Shown here in pieces: positions 1 through 8,421 of a stretch of DNA of 34,046 nucleotides. The number at the start of each line of letters is the position of its first letter. The stretch's first letter is position 1. The notes beneath the pieces were generated by a model. The model was not told the origin of the DNA. It saw only the letters and a program-made list of their open reading frames with translations, and made no database searches. The stretch is taken from NCBI GenBank assembly GCA_041753515.1, contig JBGSUE010000043.1:1-34046 (forward strand). The letters run 5' to 3'. This DNA is from JBGSUE01 sp041753515 (GTDB taxonomy: Bacteria; Patescibacteriota; Microgenomatia; UBA10105; UBA927). The position numbers and the translations under genes were made by a program.

Positions 1-139
1 GACGCTTCCCCGCTTTTCTCCTAGAGACCGAATATCGCTTCAATCACCGTGCTACAATCGAGAAAGATCTACGCATGTTGCTAGCGCAACATCGCCGAAA
101 AGAAAGACTTATAATTTAACATCTAACTGGGCAAGACCC
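1..139 (+). mobile_element. Right end of an IS1595-like insertion sequence (partial)
   Basis: The window opens inside an insertion sequence. A transposase C-terminus ends at 119. About 20 bp later comes a likely terminal inverted repeat which, read inward from 139, begins GGGTCTTGCCCAGTTAGATG. The protease gene on the minus strand is in frame up to exactly this point and then runs into IS sequence, which fixes the boundary at about 139/140. The IS1595 family usually makes 8-bp target duplications, so 140-147 (TCTCTTGA) is the predicted duplicated target. The left end is outside the window, so neither the duplication nor the second inverted repeat can be checked. Confidence 0.6.
3..119 (+). 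CDS. IS1595-family transposase, C-terminal fragment
   Basis: This frame is open from base 3 to a TAA at 117-119 and encodes 38 residues including ETEYRFNHR, followed by a basic leucine-rich tail. The E-x-[EC]-[YFW]-R-[FY]-N-H-R signature is the usual end of the DDE domain of ISXO2/IS1016-type (IS1595 family) transposases, where it follows the last catalytic residue. The catalytic DDE/DDN residues and the zinc-ribbon N-terminus lie outside the window. The stop about 20 bp before the proposed IS end fits the compact layout of these elements. Assignment rests on a short motif plus the insertion boundary it explains. Confidence 0.55.
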   Translation, partial: RFPAFLLETEYRFNHRATIEKDLRMLLAQHRRKERLII

Positions 140-688
140 TCTCTTGATCTGGTCTACGGAAATGGATACGGGTTCATTGTTCGGATCTTTCGGATTGAGT
201 CCATGGAACAGACTGGTATCAATTGCTGTCAGGTATCCGGAGGGACACATGAGGATAGAATCAGCTGAAAGAGCTAACACCGTTGCGGCTGAAGCGCACC
301 GTGAGGGGACAACGATTCGGAGTGTCCTACAATATTCCCGGATAATGCTTGCGATGCGCAGTGATGCGGAACTGTCGCCGCCGTTACTGACAACGACAAG
401 CGTGAGCTGATCCTGGAAGCCGATGCGGCGTAACTGTTCGAGAAAGATATCCGGATGGGACTGGTTTATATTGTATCCGCTTGGTGTGTAATAGCAGAGT
501 ACTTTCCCGGAAAACTTGGATTCCAGCCGTTTGATAATTTCCTGCGTTTCCAGAAGCCGTATTGCTGGTTCACGGATTTTCTGCTGGCGCGTATCCTTTT
601 CCTGATCGGGTTTTTTGGGTGGTTCAGGAGATTTGTTCGGTTGGTTTTGAACGCTGTCTGTTTGCGGCTGTTGGGCAGTATCCGTCAT
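116..688 (-). pseudogene. SDH_sah-family ClpP-fold serine protease, truncated by IS insertion
   Basis: After a Q/P/K-rich hydrophilic N-terminus (residues 1-40) comes a crotonase/ClpP-like fold of the serine dehydrogenase proteinase family (PF01972). VVVSNGGDSSAS (98-109) is the oxyanion-loop region. PSRCASAATVLALSAD (128-143) carries the likely nucleophile Ser133. SILMCPSGYLTAIDTSL follows the family pattern. The native reading ends at Arg183; the last seven residues and the stop come from the inserted IS. Family members are usually clearly longer, so the C-terminal helical part is missing. An AAGGAA Shine-Dalgarno stretch precedes the ATG at 688. There is no signal peptide; family members are often membrane-associated. 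It lies about 40 bp downstream of the DUF4340 gene on the same strand and may have been the last gene of that operon. Confidence 0.65.
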
Positions 689-729
689 ATCTTATTCCTT
701 ATCATATCATACGGAAAGATTATTTAGTA

Positions 730-1632
730 TTATTTAACAACCGGTGTGGGGGTTGGGAAGAGGGATAAAGGCGCTTCGGTGAAGACGGTTGCCAGATAGT
801 TGGCAACAGTAAATTTCTGCCTGTCCGATCCCCTCTCGACAATATAATTATCCGTCTGTTTGTAGAAGGTAAGCGTATCGGATGAATCTTTATGTTCGAT
901 TGTCAGAGTCACATCCGGACGGGGCAGATACTGGGGTACGTCTTTTGCGGTCAACAGCGACGCGGCCGTGAGCGTTTCCAGATTGGATAAGACGAGATCC
1001 ATGGCAGTTGAATCCGCTTTTTTGCCGTTTGCATCGGTCCACGATCCGTCTTCCTGTTTTGTGAGAACCGATGAAGCGGAACCGGTGAATGACATTTTTT
1101 TTACGTCTGAACGGGGTATTTTCACGATAGTAGTATCGTACCAGTCTGCGGTATCCGTTGAAATGCTTTGGGAATTTTTCACGATATAGACATGGGGAGC
1201 GTCTTTGAAACGGACATAGACACCTGAACCCGTACTTTTGCCGGTAGAGACAGTGAGTGAGGTATTGAATGTAATCTCCGCTGCGTTATCTTTGTCCAAA
1301 CCGAATTCCGTATACCTGGCATCAGTCTGGGCTATGAGTTCCGGGGCTGCATTGGTTAATGGTAAAAATGCTGAAAGAAGTGATCCGATTTTTTCGCCGT
1401 CCGCTTTATATCCGTCCTGCGTCATCCATTTCCCGTCTTTTTTTGTCAGTGTGATGGTGCCGGAACCGGCAGATATGCTTATCGTATTCACACCTTCAAC
1501 ATTCACATTCTTTGTCTTTTCAAGATACAGTGACGGTTTTTTTACCAGAGTCGGTACATATTGCCGGGCTGCCAACAGTGCCGTCAGAGCAAAGACGATA
1601 AGGATAAGAATGGTAATGGTTTTATTTGACAT
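730..1632 (-). CDS. DUF4340 protein, accessory subunit of a Gld-type ABC exporter
   Basis: This is a 300-residue protein with one N-terminal membrane anchor (TITILILIVFALTALLA) and a large extracytoplasmic region. The region has two similar beta-rich segments, each with a KKDGKW/KQEDGSW pattern, as expected for DUF4340 (PF14238). I start it at 1632 (MSNKT) rather than 1680: this removes an odd extension, overlaps the upstream stop by 11 bp as in a coupled operon, and has AAGGGGATG upstream. DUF4340 genes commonly sit next to GldA/GldF/GldG-type ABC genes, exactly as here. The C-terminus ends in a short P-T-P-T-P tail. The exported substrate cannot be inferred. Confidence 0.82.
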   Translation of the reverse strand: MSNKTITILILIVFALTALLAARQYVPTLVKKPSLYLEKTKNVNVEGVNTISISAGSGTITLTKKDGKWMTQDGYKADGEKIGSLLSAFLPLTNAAPELIAQTDARYTEFGLDKDNAAEITFNTSLTVSTGKSTGSGVYVRFKDAPHVYIVKNSQSISTDTADWYDTTIVKIPRSDVKKMSFTGSASSVLTKQEDGSWTDANGKKADSTAMDLVLSNLETLTAASLLTAKDVPQYLPRPDVTLTIEHKDSSDTLTFYKQTDNYIVERGSDRQKFTVANYLATVFTEAPLSLFPTPTPVVK

Positions 1633-3796
1633 AGATCCGGGACATCCCCTTCCTTCTTCGTCGTAAATGAACGATAGCATACAGCATCACTGCAAGAGGA
1701 GGAACGATCAGATTGCCCCACTGGATAAGATAGATGTCAATCGGGCTTGACAGTTCAAAGACCGGTCTGCCTGAGGTTTTATTTGGAATTGCCGCAAGGT
1801 CTTTGTCGCTTGCCAAATAATCGATGACGTTTGATACGAATGCACCATCATCCTGGTTATTTTGCAGAAACTGGTCTGAAACAAGCGTGGTTGAGGATAC
1901 GACAAGCGCCCGGCCGGTATTTTTCTCGAGATAAACGGCCAGCGGAATATTTTTGTCATTCGGCTCCAGTCCTGAGACTGAATCCGGCGTAACGGAATAA
2001 GCGTTTTCGTTTTTCCCGGCTATATTTCCGGTCGTGAGTACTGTTGTGTGGGTAACACCGTCAGTATTTGTGATAGATATGGAGCTTGGCCATCCGAGAC
2101 TCACGCTTTTGACAGTTTGGGCTGGCGGGAAACCGGAATCTGCCGGAAGCGCACGCAGCCAGTAAGGATATTGCGCAAGATATCGTCCACCGCCTTCGCC
2201 CGTAAATGCCAGGGTTTCGGCAAGTTGTAAATCGTATACCAGATCCTGGTTTATTGTGACGCCGAAAGACTTGAGAGTCTGGATGATCGGGGATTCGCTT
2301 TTTGTTACCCCTAAACTTTGCTGATCAATCGATACGCCGTTTGCCAATACAAGCGCACTGCCGCCGCGTTCAATATATGATGCAAATGCAGATGAGGCCG
2401 TTGCCACGGATGAGCCTTCGTCGATGACAATAAGTGCTTTGTATGAATCCGGATCCGGCATTTCGGTTTCCGGTACGGTTTTTACTTCGTACTGCGTAGA
2501 AAGAAGATCGTTGAGTATCTGGGTCGGGTTGTATCCGGTCTGAATCAGGCCGATCGTCCTGTTTGTTGTGTCGGTGAGTTTTCGGATTCTTCTCGTCAGC
2601 TGGTATTCTAAATCAGAGGAATCGGATACGAACGGGATGGTTTCTGTTTTGTCTCCATATCTGATGCCGATTCCTAAAATTCCGGTCTGGACTTCGAATT
2701 TTCCGGACCCGATTGAATTGAACTGCACTTCCTGAATGCCTGCATTCCGCGCTTCGCCTGCTGCATCGGGATCGGTATCCGTGACTCGGATTCGGGTCGT
2801 GAGATTTCCGGAGAGTTTTGCATAATCTTTGAGCATGTCGCGGATATCGCGGGCAACAAGTTCCATCTGGCTGGGAAGCTGGCGGCTCCTGTACAAGGTG
2901 ACGGTGACGATGTCAGGTACATTTCTGACAGTCTGCTTCGTGCCGTCAGAGAGGGTAAAAAGTTTTTGTGCCGTCAGATCAATCCGGATAGGATAATATG
3001 ACAGGAGGATATTTGAAAGAAGGGCAATGGCAACAGTCAGAATAAGGGCAAAGCGAATATTCCATTGCAGACGTTTGTTTTCGGTGGTTTTCACTTCCGA
3101 TATTTTAAGAATCGCCAGAATAAGGAAAAATGCCGTCATGGTGAAAAAATAGAATACATCCCGGATATCTACCAAGCCCCGCGATACTGTATCGTTGTGC
3201 GGAAGGACGGAGAGCTGGGAGAAAAACGCGTTGACCGGATACGGAATAGCCTGCGTAACAAAATCCATACCGCATATGATGAGGATGAAACTGACCGATG
3301 CTCCCAAGAGAAAACTGGTAATTGCCCCCCGTGTATATGTACTTGCCGCAAGACCTCCCGCGAGAAATACCATACCGATAAGGATGGCGCCCAGATATTG
3401 TCCTGCAATCTGTCCGATGTCCGGTCTGGAAAATATGACCAGAGTAAGCGGTAGTGTGAGAGTCGTGAGAAGAATAACCGTATACGCAGTCAGAACGCCG
3501 AAAAATTTTCCCAGAACTATCTGGAGTTCCGAGACCGGATGGGCAAAGAGAAGCTCCAGAGTTTCCTTTGTATACTCATCGGAAAACAATTTCATCGATA
3601 ATGCCGGTGCCAAAAACAGGAGAAACCACGGCAGGAGTTCAAAATACGGGCGCAGGGTCGCTTCTCCTGAAACAAGAGCGGATTGAATAAACAGAAATAT
3701 CGACAGGAGAAGGAAAGGAACAGTCATCGTGTATGCCAACGGTGTGTTGAAATATCCCCGGAATTCTTTTTTTGCAATAGTTATTATGTATGTCAT
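1622..3796 (-). CDS. ABC-2 permease fused to GldG-like auxiliary domain
   Basis: This 724-residue protein joins two parts that are separate genes (gldF, gldG) in many Bacteroidetes. Residues ~1-240 form an ABC-2 permease of six membrane segments with the cytoplasmic signature FSDEYTKETLELLFAHPVS. A further helix near residues 245-265 leads into a large extracytoplasmic ABC_transp_aux (PF09822) region containing RIDLTAQKLFTLSDGT, IGLIQTGYNPTQILNDLL and a GATase-like IVIDEGSS segment. It ends with a C-terminal membrane helix and an RRRRK stop-transfer tail. The start at 3796 lies one base after the ATPase stop; the frame extends upstream to 3832 but that part overlaps the ATPase gene. The fusion is known from several phyla and is not an artefact, as the frame is continuous. 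Confidence 0.85.
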   Translation of the reverse strand: MTYIITIAKKEFRGYFNTPLAYTMTVPFLLLSIFLFIQSALVSGEATLRPYFELLPWFLLFLAPALSMKLFSDEYTKETLELLFAHPVSELQIVLGKFFGVLTAYTVILLTTLTLPLTLVIFSRPDIGQIAGQYLGAILIGMVFLAGGLAASTYTRGAITSFLLGASVSFILIICGMDFVTQAIPYPVNAFFSQLSVLPHNDTVSRGLVDIRDVFYFFTMTAFFLILAILKISEVKTTENKRLQWNIRFALILTVAIALLSNILLSYYPIRIDLTAQKLFTLSDGTKQTVRNVPDIVTVTLYRSRQLPSQMELVARDIRDMLKDYAKLSGNLTTRIRVTDTDPDAAGEARNAGIQEVQFNSIGSGKFEVQTGILGIGIRYGDKTETIPFVSDSSDLEYQLTRRIRKLTDTTNRTIGLIQTGYNPTQILNDLLSTQYEVKTVPETEMPDPDSYKALIVIDEGSSVATASSAFASYIERGGSALVLANGVSIDQQSLGVTKSESPIIQTLKSFGVTINQDLVYDLQLAETLAFTGEGGGRYLAQYPYWLRALPADSGFPPAQTVKSVSLGWPSSISITNTDGVTHTTVLTTGNIAGKNENAYSVTPDSVSGLEPNDKNIPLAVYLEKNTGRALVVSSTTLVSDQFLQNNQDDGAFVSNVIDYLASDKDLAAIPNKTSGRPVFELSSPIDIYLIQWGNLIVPPLAVMLYAIVHLRRRRKGMSRIYVK

Positions 3797-3797
3797 A

Positions 3798-4703
3798 TTA
3801 TGAATGGGTGAGCTGCGAAAAGACTTCTTCAATAGCCTGTTCGCGTTTGTACATTGTCAGAAGTATCCATTTTTTCCGTACCGCAAGCTTGAAGAGCGCT
3901 TCCCGAATGTCAGTTTTGCTGTCCGAGTGTACGGTATATACATTCTTATCAGATTCAACCGAGCGGACTCCCGCCAATTGCTTGAGTTCTTTTACCACTC
4001 CCGTTCCATCAATTTCCAGTTCGATTATCTGGCCTTTCTGTCCCAGTGTCCGCAGTTTTTCAGGGGTGGCGTCGGCAACTACCGTGCCTTTGTGAATGAC
4101 GATGAGGCGGCTGGCAATTTTTGACAGTTCGCTCAGGACATGTGAGGAAATAATGACCGTACGCTGACGGCTCAATTCCCTGATAAGCGTGGAAATGTCT
4201 GCGCGTTGATTCGGGTCCAGTCCTTCGGTGGGTTCATCAAGAATGAGTATCTTCGGTTTTGTGAGGATTGCCTGGGAAAAACCGACCCGCTGACGGTATC
4301 CTTTGGATAGCTCTGCGATAGGACGGAAGTACACCTCAGAAATGCCGCACCGGTCCACAACATATGAAATGGCATCTTTTTTTTGTTCATCAGCAAGGCC
4401 TTTCATATTTGCCCAGAACGACAGATATTCTTCAGTCGTCATATCATCGTACAGAGGATTGTTTTCGGGCATAAAACCGATGTGTGATTTTATTTCGGGA
4501 TGCATCGTGATATCCAGATTGTTGATTGTGATTGTTCCTGAGGACGGCGGAAGGATGCCGGCAATCATGCGCAGTGTCGTTGTTTTTCCGGCACCGTTTG
4601 GGCCTAAGAGTCCGATGATTTCCCCTTCTTTAACCGATAAGGAGATGTTTGAAACGACAGGATTTTTGTCGAACCGTTTTGAAACTTCTGATAAAGTAAT
4701 CAT
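3798..4703 (-). CDS. GldA/CcmA-type ABC transporter ATPase
   Basis: This 301-residue nucleotide-binding subunit has Walker A GPNGAGKTT (34-42), a Q-loop replaced by GFMPE (76-80), signature LSKGYRQ (132-138), Walker B LILDEP (153-158) and a switch His in ISSHVLSE. The C-terminal ~90 residues are the extra regulatory domain seen in ABC-2 export ATPases. It is the first gene of the minus-strand operon with the permease/GldG fusion (1-nt gap) and the DUF4340 protein, and should energise that exporter. The methionine in place of the usual Q-loop glutamine is seen in several GldA-like ATPases. A promoter is visible at 4716-4744. Confidence 0.9.
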   Translation of the reverse strand: MITLSEVSKRFDKNPVVSNISLSVKEGEIIGLLGPNGAGKTTTLRMIAGILPPSSGTITINNLDITMHPEIKSHIGFMPENNPLYDDMTTEEYLSFWANMKGLADEQKKDAISYVVDRCGISEVYFRPIAELSKGYRQRVGFSQAILTKPKILILDEPTEGLDPNQRADISTLIRELSRQRTVIISSHVLSELSKIASRLIVIHKGTVVADATPEKLRTLGQKGQIIELEIDGTGVVKELKQLAGVRSVESDKNVYTVHSDSKTDIREALFKLAVRKKWILLTMYKREQAIEEVFSQLTHS

Positions 4704-4715
4704 ATACAGTGATTA

Positions 4716-4744
4716 ATCATAAAAAATTTTAAAGATTATTTCAA
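4716..4744 (-). promoter_or_regulatory. Promoter of the ABC exporter operon
   Basis: On the minus strand, TTGAAA (4744-4739), a 17-nt spacer and TATGAT (4721-4716) form a good sigma70-type promoter. The predicted start is only a few nucleotides upstream of the ATG at 4703, so the leader is about 5 nt with no Shine-Dalgarno site. Confidence 0.6.
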
Positions 4745-4807
4745 CATTGAATTTACTTTTAGTACAATATTAATATGAGTACGTATCATTGTTTAGACAT
4801 GGTTTTA

Positions 4808-4838
4808 TTGACAGCAGCTATAAATGTATGTGTATAAT
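4808..4838 (+). promoter_or_regulatory. Consensus promoter of the secreted dockerin protein gene
   Basis: TTGACA (4808-4813) and TATAAT (4833-4838) are both perfect consensus hexamers, with a slightly long 19-nt spacer. The ATG is at 4863, giving a leader of roughly 18 nt. The 159-bp region 4704-4862 holds only this and the divergent promoter, with AT-rich sequence between them. Confidence 0.65.
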
Positions 4839-4862
4839 GAATATGTAATGTAAATTACAATT

Positions 4863-6953
4863 ATGAGACATACATGGCCGGTATTATTGTTTCTTGCAGC
4901 AGCTCCGATATTACTTTTCGTATCTCATGTACACGCCGCATTAGCTGGTGATGCCAATGGTGACGGCCGTGTTGACGGGGTTGATTATGTACGCTGGGCA
5001 AATAATTACACGACGACGCAGAGTGGCGGTGCTTCAGCTGGTGATTTTAATGCAGATGGCCGCGTGGATGGGGTTGATTACGTCATCTGGATGAATAATT
5101 ACGGATTAACAGATCCGGGCGGTGGCGGAGATACATCCGGAGCCGGGATTACGATCCGTCACCCGTATCAATTTGGAGCTCAACCGGCTCTCGTGTATGA
5201 AAATTTTAATCTTACGTATTGGATTGATAATTGGGATGTTGCGTCGAACGGGAAAAACATCCGTTTGCTGATTCAGAAAACCAATCCAAAAACCGTTCAG
5301 ATGGATGAATTAGCGACTCCATGGAAAAACTATGTTCAGAGTGGGTATACTACCTATCCGGCCGCAACATGCGATACCATAACACAAACTGTCCTGGACA
5401 AGCGGTATTATACAAAAGAGCCAATACCTGTGTCCGGACTTGTGGAAGGCGGTTATTACAAAATATCCCTTGAGTTAGCTAATGCAGATAATTCTTTTTC
5501 AGGCATTTCAACATCAGCCTGTATTGAGGTAAACAGGGAATTTCTCTCCGCTCTTGTTCATGTCAACGATACATCAGGAAGCGGGGGCGGGGGCGGATCT
5601 CCGAAATACTTTGACATATTGAAAAGTCAGATATCACAGGCACAATCCCAGCTCGGCACCATTGTGCCATGCCCCAATCATAATCCCGTGGTATGGCACG
5701 CCATATATGATCCGGTACGAAAATGCCACTATGACCATGAGCATAAGGATGATCCAAACAGAAGCTATTTTGATAATCCGGCAAATACCGGACGAAACGG
5801 TACAAACCGCGGCGTTGGGGATGTGTTGTCAGTTTTTGGGCCGGTATGGGCATGGTTGCCGGAAAAAGACAAAGCGGGTCTTCCCGAATCGCAAACGCTT
5901 TCATATCCCTGGCAAACCTGGAGCGGAGTGGATATCGGATCCCAACCTGTGAAGGGTAAGATGGAAAATGACATGAAACATAATGGGTATGGCTGGCTTG
6001 TGCGGACCCCGGATGATTTCGGGAGCAATTCCGGCAACTGTGTTCCGCTCTATAATACAAAAAACTGCATTACGCATTTCCGTGAACAATATCATGCAGT
6101 GCAAGGTATGCCGGGTGCTTTGACTCATACACACTCTTTTTCACTTGAAGCACGGATTTGTGTTGGAGGAGGAGACGGAAAAGACAATTCCAAATGCGGA
6201 ATCTACCGTGGTGGTGGTCATGTTGGTTTCGGCATGTTCGGAACAACACGTTGGAGTGTAACAGAACCTGGTCAGCAGGAACTCTTACCGTTTTTCTATA
6301 CCGATGGTCCCAGTGAAGCGCGCGATCTGGACGGAAACGGGAAGCTTGATGAATGGGATTATTATTATCTGCGTCCGGACGGGACTGTGAGGGGTGGCGG
6401 CATCCGACTGCATGGAGGAATGGCAGATGATGATGTGCATGCGTCTGCGAAGGATTTTACCTGGTATCCGGAAGGAAGACCGAGTATGATAGCTCTTGTG
6501 GGTTCTTCATTCGGACCACTGTTATATACCCCAAAGGGTATATCGTATAATACATCGCGGTATCAGTTGACCGGACCGGAATGGTCCCAAATTCGGAGAC
6601 AGGTGTATTACTGTGCGGATCCGACCCGGTGCCGATGGCCCAACGGCGGGCAAATGGAAGCACACTTTGTGATCATCAGGATTCCGAATGACTGGGATGG
6701 TGCCAGCTTTGATGAAGACCGTCAGAAAAACGGCTATTTTACATTTCATGGGTATACCAACAGATGGGGTGATTTATTGACGAATAATCAATGTAATACG
6801 AAGCCGTTGGGTCCGGATTGTGTTCCGACTGTCTATGATCACACTCCGGTTGATGATGGGGATACGCAGCATCGTGATTCATCAAGCGGCACACCGATGT
6901 ATAATTATGATATTGCACCATCCGGGACGTATTGGATACAATTTCCCAATTGA
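4863..6953 (+). CDS. Secreted protein with N-terminal dockerin and HEH motif region
   Basis: The 696-residue product has a Sec signal peptide (1-26, cleavage after HVHA). A two-repeat dockerin follows at 29-80, with GDANGDGRVDGVDYV and GDFNADGRVDGVDYV as calcium loops. Next come a Gly-rich linker, a beta-rich domain (~95-230), a G/S linker and a large C-terminal region (~245-696). The C-terminal region contains WH (278-279), C-H-Y-D-H-E-H (288-294), paired Cys residues and an EF-hand-like loop DLDGNGKLDEWD. A motif of similar spacing occurs in the secreted protein at 16514-17725. Histidine clustering suggests metal binding; enzymatic activity is unknown. A dockerin right after the signal peptide is unusual, as they are normally C-terminal. 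The next gene starts 3 nt after the stop, so the two are probably coexpressed. Confidence 0.72.
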   Translation: MRHTWPVLLFLAAAPILLFVSHVHAALAGDANGDGRVDGVDYVRWANNYTTTQSGGASAGDFNADGRVDGVDYVIWMNNYGLTDPGGGGDTSGAGITIRHPYQFGAQPALVYENFNLTYWIDNWDVASNGKNIRLLIQKTNPKTVQMDELATPWKNYVQSGYTTYPAATCDTITQTVLDKRYYTKEPIPVSGLVEGGYYKISLELANADNSFSGISTSACIEVNREFLSALVHVNDTSGSGGGGGSPKYFDILKSQISQAQSQLGTIVPCPNHNPVVWHAIYDPVRKCHYDHEHKDDPNRSYFDNPANTGRNGTNRGVGDVLSVFGPVWAWLPEKDKAGLPESQTLSYPWQTWSGVDIGSQPVKGKMENDMKHNGYGWLVRTPDDFGSNSGNCVPLYNTKNCITHFREQYHAVQGMPGALTHTHSFSLEARICVGGGDGKDNSKCGIYRGGGHVGFGMFGTTRWSVTEPGQQELLPFFYTDGPSEARDLDGNGKLDEWDYYYLRPDGTVRGGGIRLHGGMADDDVHASAKDFTWYPEGRPSMIALVGSSFGPLLYTPKGISYNTSRYQLTGPEWSQIRRQVYYCADPTRCRWPNGGQMEAHFVIIRIPNDWDGASFDEDRQKNGYFTFHGYTNRWGDLLTNNQCNTKPLGPDCVPTVYDHTPVDDGDTQHRDSSSGTPMYNYDIAPSGTYWIQFPN

Positions 6954-6956
6954 TGT

Positions 6957-7655
6957 ATGCGGTCAATACGCGTATTTACTATACTCATTATTGTATTGTT
7001 GTTTGGCGTTATTTATACAGCCAGGATACGATATGTTTCCCGTAACCCAGTAGGCGCGGTTGATACGGTTTCCATAAATACGGCTGATTATTATCCCCAA
7101 TTCCTTCCGTATATTAGTCCCGATGTGGAACCATTACCAATGGAATTGCCAAATATGACACTGGATCCGACCCGTTTCAGTGAACTTTATGCAACCGGTT
7201 TCCATAATGAGTATCTTCCCTTAAATGCACGCTTATACATGATTCAACTGAAAAGCAATGCGATGTGGAGTGAGATCAGCGACACACAACCACTTACTCT
7301 GTTTGCGCAGAATGTATATATTATTCAGGTTTTCCCCGATGAGCTTGAGCAGATTGTTAAAAAATCGGGAGTCAATTTTGCCGGTCATTATCATCCGCAT
7401 TATAAATTGCATCCGGATGTTCTGTCGGCGTACTATAATCTTACTATCACCCCAGATACGGTGTTGCGGCTTTCTTTGCTGTATAATTCTGACAGTAACG
7501 AAGTCCGGAGTATGTTCAACGATACGAATGGTGTGGTATTTGGATCTGACGATCATGGTCTGTATGCTTTAGTAAAGGGAATTGATAACCGTCTCCGGTT
7601 GTTTACATATGCCCTCAATCCGGCTGTTGGTGAAGTTCAGATAGCCCATCAATAA
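6957..7655 (+). CDS. Membrane-anchored hypothetical protein coupled to the dockerin protein
   Basis: The product is 232 residues: a short cytoplasmic N-terminus, one membrane helix (VFTILIIVLLFGVIYTA) and an extracytoplasmic domain without cysteines. I do not recognise a family. Notable segments are FAGHYHPHYKLHPDV (His-rich), MWSEISDTQPLTLFAQNVYIIQVFPDE and a C-terminal beta-rich part with NGVVFGSDDHGLYALVKG. The start lies 3 nt after the preceding TGA and has no Shine-Dalgarno site, which suggests translational coupling. It may process, anchor or bind the upstream secreted protein; that is only inferred from gene order. Confidence 0.6.
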   Translation: MRSIRVFTILIIVLLFGVIYTARIRYVSRNPVGAVDTVSINTADYYPQFLPYISPDVEPLPMELPNMTLDPTRFSELYATGFHNEYLPLNARLYMIQLKSNAMWSEISDTQPLTLFAQNVYIIQVFPDELEQIVKKSGVNFAGHYHPHYKLHPDVLSAYYNLTITPDTVLRLSLLYNSDSNEVRSMFNDTNGVVFGSDDHGLYALVKGIDNRLRLFTYALNPAVGEVQIAHQ

Positions 7656-7674
7656 TGAGAGTATTTTCTTCTGT

Positions 7675-7680
7675 TATAAT
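7675..7680 (+). promoter_or_regulatory. Extended -10 box, predicted leaderless start
   Basis: TGTTATAAT gives an extended -10 (TG-N-TATAAT). Only 6 nt separate it from the ATG at 7687, so the predicted transcript starts at or next to the start codon. There is no Shine-Dalgarno site. Confidence 0.55.
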
Positions 7681-7686
7681 TTCTGT

Positions 7687-8268
7687 ATGTCATCCGGAAA
7701 AATTGACTATGATATCGCAACACAACTGACGAATAAGTTGCGTGACAGTATTGAGGTATTCAGACATTCAACCCCCGGTGTGTTCGGACATAGTTTACAC
7801 ACATCACTTGTAAAGGAGCATAGTGATAAATACTCGAGTGACAGGGATATTGCCGTTTGGGTTTTGGCTTTTGATGGTGACGTTCTTGTCGGGACGACGG
7901 CAGTATTTTCACGGCAGGTTCTGTACGAAGGAAAAAATATTTTGCTTGGCGGAGTCGGAAAAGTCAGGGTGGCCGTAACCCACAGAAAACAGGGTATTGC
8001 ACGCAACATGATGGAGATGGCGATGAGGTTCATGAAAAAAAACGGAAACGAAGTGGCATATCTGTGTACGGACACGCGGTCATTTTTATCGGATTTTTAC
8101 CGGAGTTTCGGATTCGTGCCTTTGGGGAAAAAGTATACGTATCTGGGAGCATCGGGAAAAAGATATTATGGAGAAGACGGCATGATAGCCCCGGTTATAT
8201 CACAGGACTTATTTGAGCATATACTGCAGGGAAAAAATCCTTTGGATTTGGGACGGGGAAACTGGTAG
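7687..8268 (+). CDS. GNAT-family N-acetyltransferase
   Basis: The 193-residue protein has a GNAT fold: beta strands WVLAFDGDVLVGTTAVF, the acetyl-CoA site VRVAVTHRKQGIARNMM (Q/R-x-x-G-x-A pyrophosphate loop) and the late strand-helix FLSDFYRSFGFVPLGKKYTY that is typical of the family. The substrate cannot be told from sequence. It is followed by a 150-bp region with a palindromic repeat, so it is probably monocistronic. The start is fixed by an extended -10 box directly upstream. It is likely cytoplasmic. Confidence 0.85.
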   Translation: MSSGKIDYDIATQLTNKLRDSIEVFRHSTPGVFGHSLHTSLVKEHSDKYSSDRDIAVWVLAFDGDVLVGTTAVFSRQVLYEGKNILLGGVGKVRVAVTHRKQGIARNMMEMAMRFMKKNGNEVAYLCTDTRSFLSDFYRSFGFVPLGKKYTYLGASGKRYYGEDGMIAPVISQDLFEHILQGKNPLDLGRGNW

Positions 8269-8280
8269 TATATACGGTAC

Positions 8281-8400
8281 TTACGCAGACTCATGTCATC
8301 CTGATCCGCCCTTCTGGCGGAGAAGGATCTCGTTTATACGCTAAAACTAGATTCTTCGCATCAACATGCTCAGAATGACAATTGAATGCGTAACTCATGT
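8281..8400. repeat. Palindromic REP/MITE-like intergenic element
   Basis: Nested inverted repeats fill this gap. The outer pair is TTACGCA (8281-8287) and TGCGTAA (8387-8393). The main pair is TGTCATCCTGA (8294-8304) and TCAGAATGACA (8370-8380). Inside are AGAAGGATCT and AGATTCTTCG, plus a TCCGCC/GGCGGA hairpin (8305-8321). A direct repeat ACTCATGT occurs at 8289-8296 and 8393-8400. The TGTCATCCTGA...AGGATCT...AGATTCTTCG...TCAGAATGACA theme is a widespread short palindromic repeat in many bacterial genomes. No coding potential is seen. The element ends just before the -10 box of the next gene and may contribute its upstream promoter sequence. Confidence 0.65.
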
Positions 8401-8406
8401 GTGTAG

Positions 8407-8412
8407 TATAAT
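8407..8412 (+). promoter_or_regulatory. -10 box, predicted near-leaderless start
   Basis: TATAAT lies 9 nt before the ATG at 8422. A TTGAAT at 8382-8387 (19-nt spacer) lies inside the palindromic repeat element and could act as the -35. Confidence 0.45.
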
Positions 8413-8421
8413 GGATATATC

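Noticed and set aside
75..92. Hairpin ATGTTGC-TAGC-GCAACAT
   Set aside because: It lies inside the transposase coding end and has no T-run; it is probably chance symmetry in coding DNA, not a terminator or CRISPR repeat.
1622..3796. The permease/GldG fusion as a novel architecture
   Set aside because: Fused GldF/GldG-type proteins next to GldA and DUF4340 are known from several phyla; it was kept as annotation only.
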